Part shown: piece after piece, positions 27,128 through 34,465 of the stretch
Layout of the letters: every line of letters begins with the position of its first letter
Position numbering within the stretch: position 1 is the first letter of the stretch
From: CAVPCZ01 sp963779225
Lineage (GTDB): Bacteria; Bacteroidota; Ignavibacteria; UBA10030; UBA6906
DNA length: 64,000 nucleotides
Assembly (NCBI GenBank): GCA_963779225.1
Contig: CAVZWW010000003.1
Location: 1,302,001-1,366,000, forward strand
Reading direction: 5' to 3'
Program-made: the position numbers and the translations under genes
Notes under the pieces: generated by a model
What the model saw: the letters and a program-made list of their open reading frames with translations, nothing else
What the model was told of the DNA's origin: nothing
The model's database searches: none

Positions 27128-29518
27128 ATGCTGACGTCCCAGGAACTCAGGCTGAGGACTTTGCTCAGAGTCCTTTCCCTCATCTTCGGCCTTGCAGTCT
27201 TCGGTTATCTCCTCCCTGCACTTGAGGGACCGCTTCAACCGTTCTATGTTAACCTCCCCTTTGTTACCAATTCCGTCGTCAAGATCGGCGTTCTCGCGCT
27301 ACTTACCTTCTTCGCCTCGGGAGACGTACGGAAGTACCGGCTCCTCATTTTGGTGGTGATAGCGGGTCACTGGATTTCTGAACTGGCAACCGCCGCTGTG
27401 CTGATCTGGGGAAACATTGCGCCTGTGACAGCCGGCGGGACGGAGTTCCCGATGACGGCGATCCTTATCGGATCCATGATCCTGGACGGTGTCATCCTTG
27501 TCCTCCTGATCTGGTTCGCCCGCTCTGCGGAAGCCTCGCGCTTCACTCTCCAGTATCTCTCTCCGCGTCAGTTTAGAACCCTTACGGCCCTGGCCGAAGT
27601 CGTCATCGCAGGCGACGGGGAACTGCTGTCGCCGGAAAAGGTCGCGCGAAACGTGGACAACTATCTGGGAGGATTTCGCGCCAGGACAAAATGGATCATG
27701 AAGCTTGTCCTGACCGGGATGCAATTCTATCCGCTTCTCTCCTTCCGCCCGCCGCTCACATATATCCGGAATGATGAACGCCTCGCGTTCATCAAGAGAC
27801 GGTTCTACCAGGAGGTGACACTCCGCCTTATCCCGCCATTCTGGAGATCCCTCGCGCAGGGGATGATCCGGATGGGCAAACAACTCTGCTACCTGGGATA
27901 CTACAGCGATCCGGCCACATTTGCCTCAGTCGGGTACGTTCCCTTTTCGCAGCGGGCTGACACGGCGAAACGGATTGCCGCCAGTCCGGTTCCCGAACGG
28001 AAGCCTCTGCGGGTTCAGGCACTCGGGGAAATCGTGACAGACAGAATCCGGGGAGATGTCGTCATCATCGGATCGGGGGCGGCCGCGTCGGTGCTTGCAC
28101 ATGGCCTGGCAAAAGCCGGGAGATCGGTGATTATGCTCGAACGTGGCGACTTTGTGGATCCGAGCCAGTTCACGGAAGACGAAGTGGACATGATCTCCCG
28201 CCTGTATGCCGACGGAGCGCTGCAGCTGAGCCGTGATTTTCGATTTCAGGTCCTCCAGGGGAGCTGCGTCGGGGGCACCACCGTCGTTAACAATGCCGTC
28301 TGCTTTGACCTGCCACCGGAGGTTCTCGATCGCTGGAATGACCCGCAGTCGCTGAAGGCCGGTCTTGATCCCGGCAGAGTATGGGATTCATTCAGGCATG
28401 TCCGGGAGCTGATGAAGGTCGAACTCCAGGATCACCGCAACCTGAACAAAGGGTCGAAGGAATTCCTTGACGGTCTGAAACGGTGCGGCCTCGACACTCC
28501 TCCCGACAAGTACGGAGAAGTTGATGCGAACATCCGGGGCTGCCTGGGATGCGGCTACTGCAATATCGGCTGCAAATATGGGAAGAAACTCTCCATGCTC
28601 GATACCGTTCTTCCCATGACCCAGTCGGAGTTCGGTACGGATGCGCTCAGGATTATCGCCGGCTGTGAGGCGACAAAGCTTTTTGGCAAAGGGAAAAAAG
28701 TGACCGGCGTCCGGTGCCGGTTGAAAGACGGCCGGCTTCTTGAAGTGGAAGGCAACACCGTTGTCGTTGCTGCGGGCGCTATTTCCTCAAGCCTTCTGCT
28801 CCTCCGCTCGGGCATCGCCGAGGGACGTGCCGGCCGGAAGCTCTCCTTCAATCTGGGTTCCCCGATGACGGCGGTATTTGACCGGGTTCTGAACGCCTAC
28901 GACGGTCTGCAAATCTCCCATTACCTCGCCCTGAAACCGTCGAGAGGCTTCGTCATCGAGACCTGGTTCAATCCTCCCGTCGCACAGGCGCTCACGATGC
29001 CGGGATGGTTCGAGGATCACTTCAACAACATGACCCGGTATAACCGGATGACCTGCACCGGCGTTCTCGTGGGCACCGAGTCGAACGGCGTGGCCCGGGT
29101 TGCGGGGCTCACCGGGCGGGAGGTGGAGTACACGCCTACCAGAGGAGATTTTGGCAAACTCCTGGATGGGTTGATCCTTTCCGGGGAGATCTTTCTCGAG
29201 GCCGGAGCCAGCTGTGTGATTCCCAATACCTTCACATACATGGAGTACCGGACAAAGGAGGAATTGCGGCGACTCCCCGATGTGATCCGCGATGCAAGCG
29301 ATATCACACTCGGAACCGGGCATCCACAGGGGGGGAATGTGGTAAGCACAAACCCCGCGCTGGGCGTTGTGGATCCGGAGTTCAAGGTGTACGGGTATGA
29401 CAACCTGTTCGTATGCGACGCGAGCGTGTTTCCAAGCAGCATCGGTGTGAATCCGCAGCTCACGGTCATGGCACTCGCCCACTATGCCGCCCCTTCTATC
29501 GCCAACGCGAAAGGTTAG
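27128..29518 (+). CDS. Membrane-linked GMC-family FAD oxidoreductase
   Basis: A 796-residue protein; GGAG at 27117-27120 fixes the start. Residues about 15-150 contain four or so hydrophobic helices, so the enzyme is membrane-anchored. About 150-300 is a soluble linker (FRTLTALAEVVIAGDGEL, like the small subunit of gluconate/alcohol dehydrogenases). From about 308 a GMC domain begins with the FAD-binding motif VVIIGSGAAASVLAHGLAKA, then GGTTVVNNAVC. A Cys cluster, GCLGCGYCNIGC, lies at about 471. The C-terminal GMC signature is LFVCDASVFPSSIGVNPQL, with TGHPQGG before it. Relatives oxidise sterols, sugars or long-chain alcohols. The Cys cluster resembles that of long-chain alcohol oxidases. 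The substrate is not evident. It forms an operon with the next three genes. Confidence 0.85.
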   Translation: MLTSQELRLRTLLRVLSLIFGLAVFGYLLPALEGPLQPFYVNLPFVTNSVVKIGVLALLTFFASGDVRKYRLLILVVIAGHWISELATAAVLIWGNIAPVTAGGTEFPMTAILIGSMILDGVILVLLIWFARSAEASRFTLQYLSPRQFRTLTALAEVVIAGDGELLSPEKVARNVDNYLGGFRARTKWIMKLVLTGMQFYPLLSFRPPLTYIRNDERLAFIKRRFYQEVTLRLIPPFWRSLAQGMIRMGKQLCYLGYYSDPATFASVGYVPFSQRADTAKRIAASPVPERKPLRVQALGEIVTDRIRGDVVIIGSGAAASVLAHGLAKAGRSVIMLERGDFVDPSQFTEDEVDMISRLYADGALQLSRDFRFQVLQGSCVGGTTVVNNAVCFDLPPEVLDRWNDPQSLKAGLDPGRVWDSFRHVRELMKVELQDHRNLNKGSKEFLDGLKRCGLDTPPDKYGEVDANIRGCLGCGYCNIGCKYGKKLSMLDTVLPMTQSEFGTDALRIIAGCEATKLFGKGKKVTGVRCRLKDGRLLEVEGNTVVVAAGAISSSLLLLRSGIAEGRAGRKLSFNLGSPMTAVFDRVLNAYDGLQISHYLALKPSRGFVIETWFNPPVAQALTMPGWFEDHFNNMTRYNRMTCTGVLVGTESNGVARVAGLTGREVEYTPTRGDFGKLLDGLILSGEIFLEAGASCVIPNTFTYMEYRTKEELRRLPDVIRDASDITLGTGHPQGGNVVSTNPALGVVDPEFKVYGYDNLFVCDASVFPSSIGVNPQLTVMALAHYAAPSIANAKG

Positions 29519-29522
29519 ACCG

Positions 29523-30038
29523 ATGGACTTACTTCTGGGATACGGAAATTCTCTAACCGACTACCTGCCCGTTCTGCTCATGTACGGAGCACTCTTCATC
29601 ATCATGCGTTATGCCCATCCCGCTATAGAGCTCAACTTCCGCAAAACCTTCCGGGTTCTGTATGCCGGCTGGGCGGTCGGAGTCTTCATCGGCAACTATC
29701 TCTTCTATCTGCTGGGGATCATGAGCTTTCTCCCGTGGCTGAACAACTTCCTCCACACATTCGTCTGGATCGGTTTCTGCCTCGGATTTCTCTATGCGGG
29801 TGCCCACAGGAACCCTCTCCCGGAACAGTTTGCACTCTTTGTGATCTTCAGCTTCATCGTGAAGTGGGGTGAGCGGACGCTGCTCGGCACATGGGAGCTG
29901 GATCACTTTGTCTTTGTCCACGGTAATCTTGCCTATATCGTCGGATGGAGCCTGTGCGACGGTCTGTATCCGGTCATTTCGATGGCGCTGCTGAAACCCC
30001 TGTCAAACGTCATGGATGGGTTGATCGTCCATGAATGA
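29523..30038 (+). CDS. Polytopic membrane protein of unknown function
   Basis: A 171-residue protein with about five hydrophobic helices (for example YLPVLLMYGALFIIM and WAVGVFIGNYLFYLLGIMSF). ATG 29523 lies 4 nt after the oxidoreductase stop; an in-frame GTG-type extension to 29484 would overlap that gene and is not needed. The stop overlaps the next ATG by 8 nt. Tight packing suggests a stoichiometric partner of the oxidoreductase or phosphoesterase. No charged transport motif or named family is recognised. Confidence 0.7.
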   Translation: MDLLLGYGNSLTDYLPVLLMYGALFIIMRYAHPAIELNFRKTFRVLYAGWAVGVFIGNYLFYLLGIMSFLPWLNNFLHTFVWIGFCLGFLYAGAHRNPLPEQFALFVIFSFIVKWGERTLLGTWELDHFVFVHGNLAYIVGWSLCDGLYPVISMALLKPLSNVMDGLIVHE

Positions 30039-31800
30039 TGTGACAAGACCGCTCACAAGCATCCTCACACGTGATGAGGTGGATGTGTCTCTGCCAGAAA
30101 CCGGCGTGAACGCGTCTGTGCAGGCCGAGGACAGTGGCATCATGGAGGCCCGTGAACAGGACCGCATCGTCGAAACTCCTGATCGGAGACGGGGCCGCTT
30201 CAGCGTGAGCGACCTGCACACCGGTGGGGGCCGCACAACCCGCACGAGCCCGGGTGGTACGTCAACACAGGTCCTCAGTCAACAGCGGAAGATCGTGACG
30301 AGCATCCTGGAACAGTGTGAGGCAGGTGCCCCTGAACCGGCCCGTGTCGTGGAGATCCCCGCTCCGAAAGGAGACATCTTCATCGTGAGCGACCTGCACA
30401 TCAGTGCAGGTCGGACGGCCGACAGGAGCTACAGCGGGACGGAGAACTTTTTTGCCGACGAATCCTTCGCCCGGATGCTGACACGGGCTCAGAAAGCCCG
30501 TGAAGAGAAACCGGAACGTCGTTCAATGCTCGTGATCAACGGGGACTTTGTCGACTTTCTCAGAATTGTCTCTGTTCCGGTAACTGATGTCGACTTTCTG
30601 GAGTGGCGGAATATCCTCTTGAGCATCGGCCTGACAGACAGACCTACAGAAGAGTTGAAGGCGGCGGTGAGCGACAAAGAACGTGATATCGGTCTGAAGA
30701 CCCATGACTTCAAGTCCGTCTGGAAATTGCACGCGGCGGTGACGGGACATCCGGCACTGTTTTCCGGTCTTGCGGGCTGGGTTCAACACGGACATTCGCT
30801 GGTTGTGGTGAAAGGAAACCACGATCTGGAGTGGTACTGGCCGGCCGTACGCAACTTCCTGCGGCTCACCCTGGCACGGTATCTCCACGCCGGGAATCCC
30901 GCAACACCCCTGCACGAACACCTTGCAGATATCGTTCCGCGAGTCAGTTTTGTGGATGACGCATGCATCATCGGCGGACAGGTCTATGTAGAGCACGGTC
31001 ATCGCTACGACAAGTTCTCCGCCGTTCTCGGATCGGCGACCTGGGGTGCTTCAGGGGCTGAGCTGAATCTTCCGTTCGGATCCTTCTTCAACCGGTACCT
31101 GATCAACAAGCTGGAGTTGGTCTACCCGTTCCTGGACAATGTCCGGCCACGCCAGAATATACTCCATATGCTCATGCGCGAGCGCTTCTTCCTCGGCCTC
31201 AAAGTTCTCTTCCAGTATGTGCCGTTCATGATAGAGATGATTCCGAAGCGATATGCGCACTACCTGCTCAAACCTCTGATCGGGTATCTGCTTGGCCTCG
31301 GCGTGCCGCTGCTGGTGACGCTTATCCTCTGGGGTGATCGGTTACTCCCCTTCTTCTTTGCGGGAGATGGACGACCGAGCGACGTCTCGAGCCTTGGCGA
31401 TGTGATACTCCGGTATGCGGGAGGGGTGCTCAACGACACGGCAGTCCTCTTTCTGGGATATCTGCTTTCGAGGTTTGTGTCTTACGTTCAGCTTTCCGAA
31501 CCGGAGGATCTCCTGGCACCCGCGAAGGAGAGGATGGATGCTCACCCGGGATGCCGGTTGATTACCATGGGACACACGCACAATCCCGAGCAGAAAAAGG
31601 AGAACGGCCGGTGGTACATCAATTCAGGAAGCTGGATTCCGGTGATCGAATCTTCGAGTGCGGCGCTGCGCGAGGACAAGACATATGCACTTGTCCATCT
31701 CGAGCGCGGCAGCAAGGGGGAACTGGTTGTGCACCCGCTGCAACGCTGGAATGATGATGCAGGGCGGATTGAGCCTCTTGTTATCGTTGACCGGAAATAG
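30031..31800 (+). CDS. Metallophosphoesterase with membrane segment and duplicated N-terminus
   Basis: A 589-residue protein with all the calcineurin-like metal-binding motifs: FIVSDLHIS (about 117), INGDFVDF (about 168), VKGNHDLEW (about 260), VEHGHRYDKF (about 318) and MGHTHNP (about 513), followed by INSGSW. A hydrophobic stretch at about 410-440 (PLIGYLLGLGVPLLVTLILW) and another near 470 probably anchor it in the membrane. Residues about 56-70 (FSVSDLHTGGGRTT) are a degenerate copy of the first metal motif, lying one 180-nt repeat upstream of the real one. Such enzymes cleave phosphodiesters or nucleotide-lipid pyrophosphates. The substrate is unknown. It overlaps the preceding membrane-protein gene. 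Confidence 0.85.
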   Translation: MNDVTRPLTSILTRDEVDVSLPETGVNASVQAEDSGIMEAREQDRIVETPDRRRGRFSVSDLHTGGGRTTRTSPGGTSTQVLSQQRKIVTSILEQCEAGAPEPARVVEIPAPKGDIFIVSDLHISAGRTADRSYSGTENFFADESFARMLTRAQKAREEKPERRSMLVINGDFVDFLRIVSVPVTDVDFLEWRNILLSIGLTDRPTEELKAAVSDKERDIGLKTHDFKSVWKLHAAVTGHPALFSGLAGWVQHGHSLVVVKGNHDLEWYWPAVRNFLRLTLARYLHAGNPATPLHEHLADIVPRVSFVDDACIIGGQVYVEHGHRYDKFSAVLGSATWGASGAELNLPFGSFFNRYLINKLELVYPFLDNVRPRQNILHMLMRERFFLGLKVLFQYVPFMIEMIPKRYAHYLLKPLIGYLLGLGVPLLVTLILWGDRLLPFFFAGDGRPSDVSSLGDVILRYAGGVLNDTAVLFLGYLLSRFVSYVQLSEPEDLLAPAKERMDAHPGCRLITMGHTHNPEQKKENGRWYINSGSWIPVIESSSAALREDKTYALVHLERGSKGELVVHPLQRWNDDAGRIEPLVIVDRK

Positions 31801-31821
31801 GAACAATGGCGGAGCCATTTG

Positions 31822-32655
31822 GTGAGAATTGTCTTGTTGTCCATTATGACGCTGGCGCTCTGCGGGTGTTCGTTTACGGAAATCGGCAAGGATCTTGGCG
31901 GCGGTCTTGCTGAAGGGGCGGCAGCCAAAGCAGACTCTATAGGGGGACATCTCGTTGCCGGAGCGGTGGATACGCTCAGTGCACGGGAGACGATGGAGAA
32001 ACTCAACCTGGTCATCGACGAACTGGGAGAGGCTCTGGCGAAGCAGGCGACGGCCACCCGCGACACGCTGCTGGGGGAATACACGCGTGTCTGGATAGGG
32101 CAACTGAAACAGGATTTGCTGGGTGCGGAAACTGCGGTTCAAGTGGGAGCTTTGAGGGACCGGCTTCTGGGTCTCCGGACTCGGATTTTGCTGGGGGAGA
32201 TGCGGGATGAAGTGCTCGGCGATTCGACACGAGGGAAGATCGTAATCCTGAGGGACGAGTTGCTGGGGCCGGCAACGCGCACGGCGGTTCAGGCGATTGT
32301 CGACAGCGCGATGGTGGGCCTGGTCCGGCGATACCGCCAGGATCTGCGGCCTGAACTGGATGCCCAGCGCTCATTCTTTGAGAAGAATGCCACCTGGTTC
32401 GTTCTGATGGTTGCTGGATTATCGGTCGGGATAATCGGCTTTGTCTGGTGGCAGAAGGGGAGATACCGGAGACTTGCGGCGCTGCTGACGTATCAAATCC
32501 ATGAGATTCCGGACCAGGGAATGTATGACCGTCTCACGTGCGGAGTTCAAAAGAAAGCACAGGAAACCGGGGCCGAACCTCTGCTCCGGAAAGTGTTGAC
32601 GGATCAGGGGCTGCTGGGGCGTGCGGCCTGGCATCGCCAAGACGAAAAGCTGTGA
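31822..32655 (+). CDS. Lipoprotein with LLG-x2-TR helical repeats and a membrane helix
   Basis: A 277-residue protein. I take GTG 31822 as start because GGAG lies at 31811; TTG 31819 is possible. The N-terminus is a lipoprotein signal (MRIVLLSIMTLALCGC, Cys15 or Cys17). Residues about 70-170 are a helical repeat region in which LLG and TR recur every 20-25 residues (RDTLLGEYTR, RDRLLGLRTRILLG, RDEVLGDSTR, RDELLGPATR). A single membrane helix follows (WFVLMVAGLSVGIIGFVWW), then a 60-residue cytoplasmic or soluble tail. A lipidated start and an internal helix would bridge two membranes or loop through one. It ends the oxidoreductase/phosphoesterase operon. No family recognised. Confidence 0.65.
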   Translation: MRIVLLSIMTLALCGCSFTEIGKDLGGGLAEGAAAKADSIGGHLVAGAVDTLSARETMEKLNLVIDELGEALAKQATATRDTLLGEYTRVWIGQLKQDLLGAETAVQVGALRDRLLGLRTRILLGEMRDEVLGDSTRGKIVILRDELLGPATRTAVQAIVDSAMVGLVRRYRQDLRPELDAQRSFFEKNATWFVLMVAGLSVGIIGFVWWQKGRYRRLAALLTYQIHEIPDQGMYDRLTCGVQKKAQETGAEPLLRKVLTDQGLLGRAAWHRQDEKL

Positions 32656-32842
32656 GGCACCGCATTTTCAGTATCACGTATCGGGCATTCTGAAGGTGCG
32701 TATGGACGACGGGACCGAGCTGGAGTGTAAGCCCGGAGACGTTTCCCTTCTTCCCCCGGGGCATGATGCCTGGGTCGTGGGTGACGAGCCGGGAGTAGTT
32801 GTTGATTTCCAGGGAATGATTGACTACGCCAAATCCCTGTAG
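32621..32842 (+). pseudogene. 5'-truncated cupin gene remnant
   Basis: The segment encodes about 73 residues that match only the C-terminal half of a small cupin: AKTKSCEAPHFQYHVSG, MDDGTELECKPGDVSLLPPG and HDAWVVGDEP. Full-length relatives are about 110-130 residues. The first half is missing: an in-frame stop lies at 32597-32599 and the upstream DNA is the end of the lipoprotein gene in another frame. GTG 32621 could start a short product, but half a barrel is unlikely to fold. Confidence 0.7.
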
Positions 32843-32871
32843 GTGGAGCATGAATTTGCCACAATTCGAGG

Positions 32872-33183
32872 CTACAGGAATTCCGAGTAGTCCCTGGCGC
32901 CGTGGATGATCCTGTAGATGAGAACAACGGCACCCTCGATACGGTAGAAGGCGAGATAATCTCCGATGATCAAGTATCGGTATCCGAGCCTCGAAATGTC
33001 GTTGTCACGGGGGATTCGGCCAAGCAAGGGTTGCCTGGCGAGAGTGTTCAGATCTTTCTCAATGCGGGCCAACAACCGCTCTGCAGCAATGGCATTGTCT
33101 GCCGCGATGTACTCATAGATTTCGCTCAGGTCCTGTTCCGCCGGGCCCAGAAGTCTGACAGCATGACGCTTACGCGGACGCAC
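32872..33183 (-). CDS. RelE/ParE-family toxin
   Basis: A 103-residue basic protein. I chose GTG 33183 (MRPRKRHAVRLLGPAEQD); it overlaps the antitoxin stop by 14 nt. An in-frame ATG at 33219 would lengthen it by 12 residues. The features are those of ParE/RelE toxins: LGPAEQDLSEIYEYIA, AERLLARIEKDLNTLARQPLLGR, YRYLIIGDYLAFYRIEG and a final strand VLIYRIIHGARDY. ParE toxins act on gyrase, while RelE cleaves mRNA on the ribosome; the sequence alone does not decide, though the C-terminal RIIHGARDY fits the ParE side. It pairs with the antitoxin gene upstream. Confidence 0.85.
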   Translation of the reverse strand: MRPRKRHAVRLLGPAEQDLSEIYEYIAADNAIAAERLLARIEKDLNTLARQPLLGRIPRDNDISRLGYRYLIIGDYLAFYRIEGAVVLIYRIIHGARDYSEFL

Positions 33184-33442
33184 GGAGTCGTTTCCGAATT
33201 TCGCGGATAACCTGGGCAAGAGGCTTTCCTGTATCGCCCGCTGCGCGGTGTGCCTGGGCGACGGATAGCTTATTCAGTAATTCGAGTTTCTTTTGCAGTT
33301 TGGCGTAATGGGTTAGTGACATGACGACCATGTCGCCCTCACCATTCCTGGTGATGAAGATCGGTTCGTCGGCCGCGTGCGCTAACTGCGAGATCTCATT
33401 TGCCTTGTTGCGGAGATCGGATATCGGTTTGATTACGGGCAT
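33170..33442 (-). CDS. Phd/YefM-family antitoxin
   Basis: A 90-residue protein starting at ATG 33442 with AGGAG 7 nt upstream on the minus strand; the in-frame extension upstream overlaps the operator and is rejected. The N-terminal DNA-binding fold shows IKPISDLRNKANEISQLAHA and EPIFITRNGEGDMVVMSLTHYAKLQ, the Phd/YefM signature. The charged C-terminal part (IREIRKRLRASA) would wrap the toxin. It neutralises the toxin and normally represses the shared promoter, where a palindrome is visible at 33463-33491. Confidence 0.9.
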   Translation of the reverse strand: MPVIKPISDLRNKANEISQLAHAADEPIFITRNGEGDMVVMSLTHYAKLQKKLELLNKLSVAQAHRAAGDTGKPLAQVIREIRKRLRASA

Positions 33443-33462
33443 GATTTTGCTCCTGATGGATA

Positions 33463-33491
33463 GTATCAATATAGGGATAATATTCTGATAC
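33463..33491 (-). promoter_or_regulatory. Palindromic operator in the toxin-antitoxin promoter
   Basis: GTATCA (33463-33468) and TGATAC (33486-33491) form an inverted repeat that continues inward with AT-rich, partly symmetric sequence. It starts 20 nt upstream of the antitoxin ATG, where a minus-strand -10 would be expected. This is the usual site for repression by Phd/YefM antitoxins. Confidence 0.6.
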
Positions 33492-33556
33492 AAGCAACCT
33501 TGAAGGCACTCAAGAACGGCATGGTGTGGTACACATAAAAAAACAGGAGAAGTGTA

Positions 33557-34066
33557 ATGAAGCCCGATGAATTGCGGTCCATTCAGGCACCGCTAAAAGA
33601 GCATTACAGACAACAGCCGGATGCTGCTTTCATTACGCTCAAAGCCGGGGGACGACTGGGTGAGAATGTCACCTGCAAAATTCAAACAGGCAAAGGAATT
33701 GTGGAAGCTGGTTTGCATCCGGCGACCGGCGGCAGCGGGCTCAGCCTCTGTTCAGGCGACATGCTCTTGGAAGCGCTGGTCGCCTGCGCCGGGGTAACCG
33801 TCAATGCGGTGGCGACTGCCCTGGGGATCGAAATCCGCGAAGGCACGGTTCAAGCGGAAGGCGACCTGGATTTTCGAGGCACACTCGGCGTCGTGAAGGA
33901 TGTTCCGGTGGGCTTTCAACATATTCGGCTTCATTTCGCACTGGACACGGATGCATCAGAAGAGGAACTCGCAACGCTTCTGCGTCTCACAGAGCGATAC
34001 TGCGTGGTATTTCAAACACTGCGCCAATCACCGGGAATAAGCGTTTCAAGTCAAAAACCTCTTTGA
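33557..34066 (+). CDS. OsmC-family peroxiredoxin-like protein
   Basis: A 169-residue protein; AGGAG at 33545-33549 supports the start. It has the OsmC/Ohr fold with both redox cysteines: LVACAGVTVNAVA (about residue 77) and ERYCVVFQTL (about 148), plus GTLGVVKDVPVGFQHIRLHF between them. OsmC-type proteins reduce organic hydroperoxides in the cytoplasm. The N-terminal 40 residues (SIQAPLKEHYRQQP) match the longer OsmC subgroup. It is divergently placed from the toxin-antitoxin pair and overlaps or abuts the small membrane gene that follows. Confidence 0.9.
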   Translation: MKPDELRSIQAPLKEHYRQQPDAAFITLKAGGRLGENVTCKIQTGKGIVEAGLHPATGGSGLSLCSGDMLLEALVACAGVTVNAVATALGIEIREGTVQAEGDLDFRGTLGVVKDVPVGFQHIRLHFALDTDASEEELATLLRLTERYCVVFQTLRQSPGISVSSQKPL

Positions 34067-34074
34067 GGCAATCC

Positions 34075-34377
34075 ATGCAGAAAGTCCTTCTGGCTGTGGC
34101 GCTCGCACTGGGTGGTCTAATAACATACGTAGATACCCTCCCGACCTGGGATGACACGGGCATCACGGCTGCGGCCTTGCTCGTCATCTCCGGCGTGCTG
34201 GGGTTTCTGGGGCCAAGCCGCCCGTGGTTGTGGGCGCTGGCACTGGGTGTCTGGATTCCGATCGTGGGGTTTGTCCGGACGCAAAACTACTGGGCGATGG
34301 TTGCACTTGTCCTGGCGTTCCTGGGAGCGTACGCCGGGATGGCTGTCCGGACGTGGGTGTCGGTCATTCGACATTGA
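34075..34377 (+). CDS. Small polytopic membrane protein
   Basis: A 100-residue protein with three or four hydrophobic segments (MQKVLLAVALALGGLITYV, ITAAALLVISGVLGFLG, WLWALALGVWIPIVGF, MVALVLAFLGAYAGM). I prefer ATG 34075 with GAGG at 34065-34068 over TTG 34063. It starts 9 nt after the OsmC stop and ends 88 nt before the giant M23 gene. Unknown function; similar short membrane proteins occur widely. Confidence 0.7.
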   Translation: MQKVLLAVALALGGLITYVDTLPTWDDTGITAAALLVISGVLGFLGPSRPWLWALALGVWIPIVGFVRTQNYWAMVALVLAFLGAYAGMAVRTWVSVIRH

Positions 34378-34465
34378 GAGCGGCACATCCCAAGCCGCAG
34401 CTTCCGGTGCTGCTGTGGGGCACAAGGAATATAGTGAACGAACCACATATCAGGAGATAAGACCA

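Noticed and set aside
34151..34465. In-frame N-terminal extension of the 1595-residue protein
   Set aside because: It reads through the small membrane-protein gene in another frame; the good AGGAG at 34452 marks the true start.
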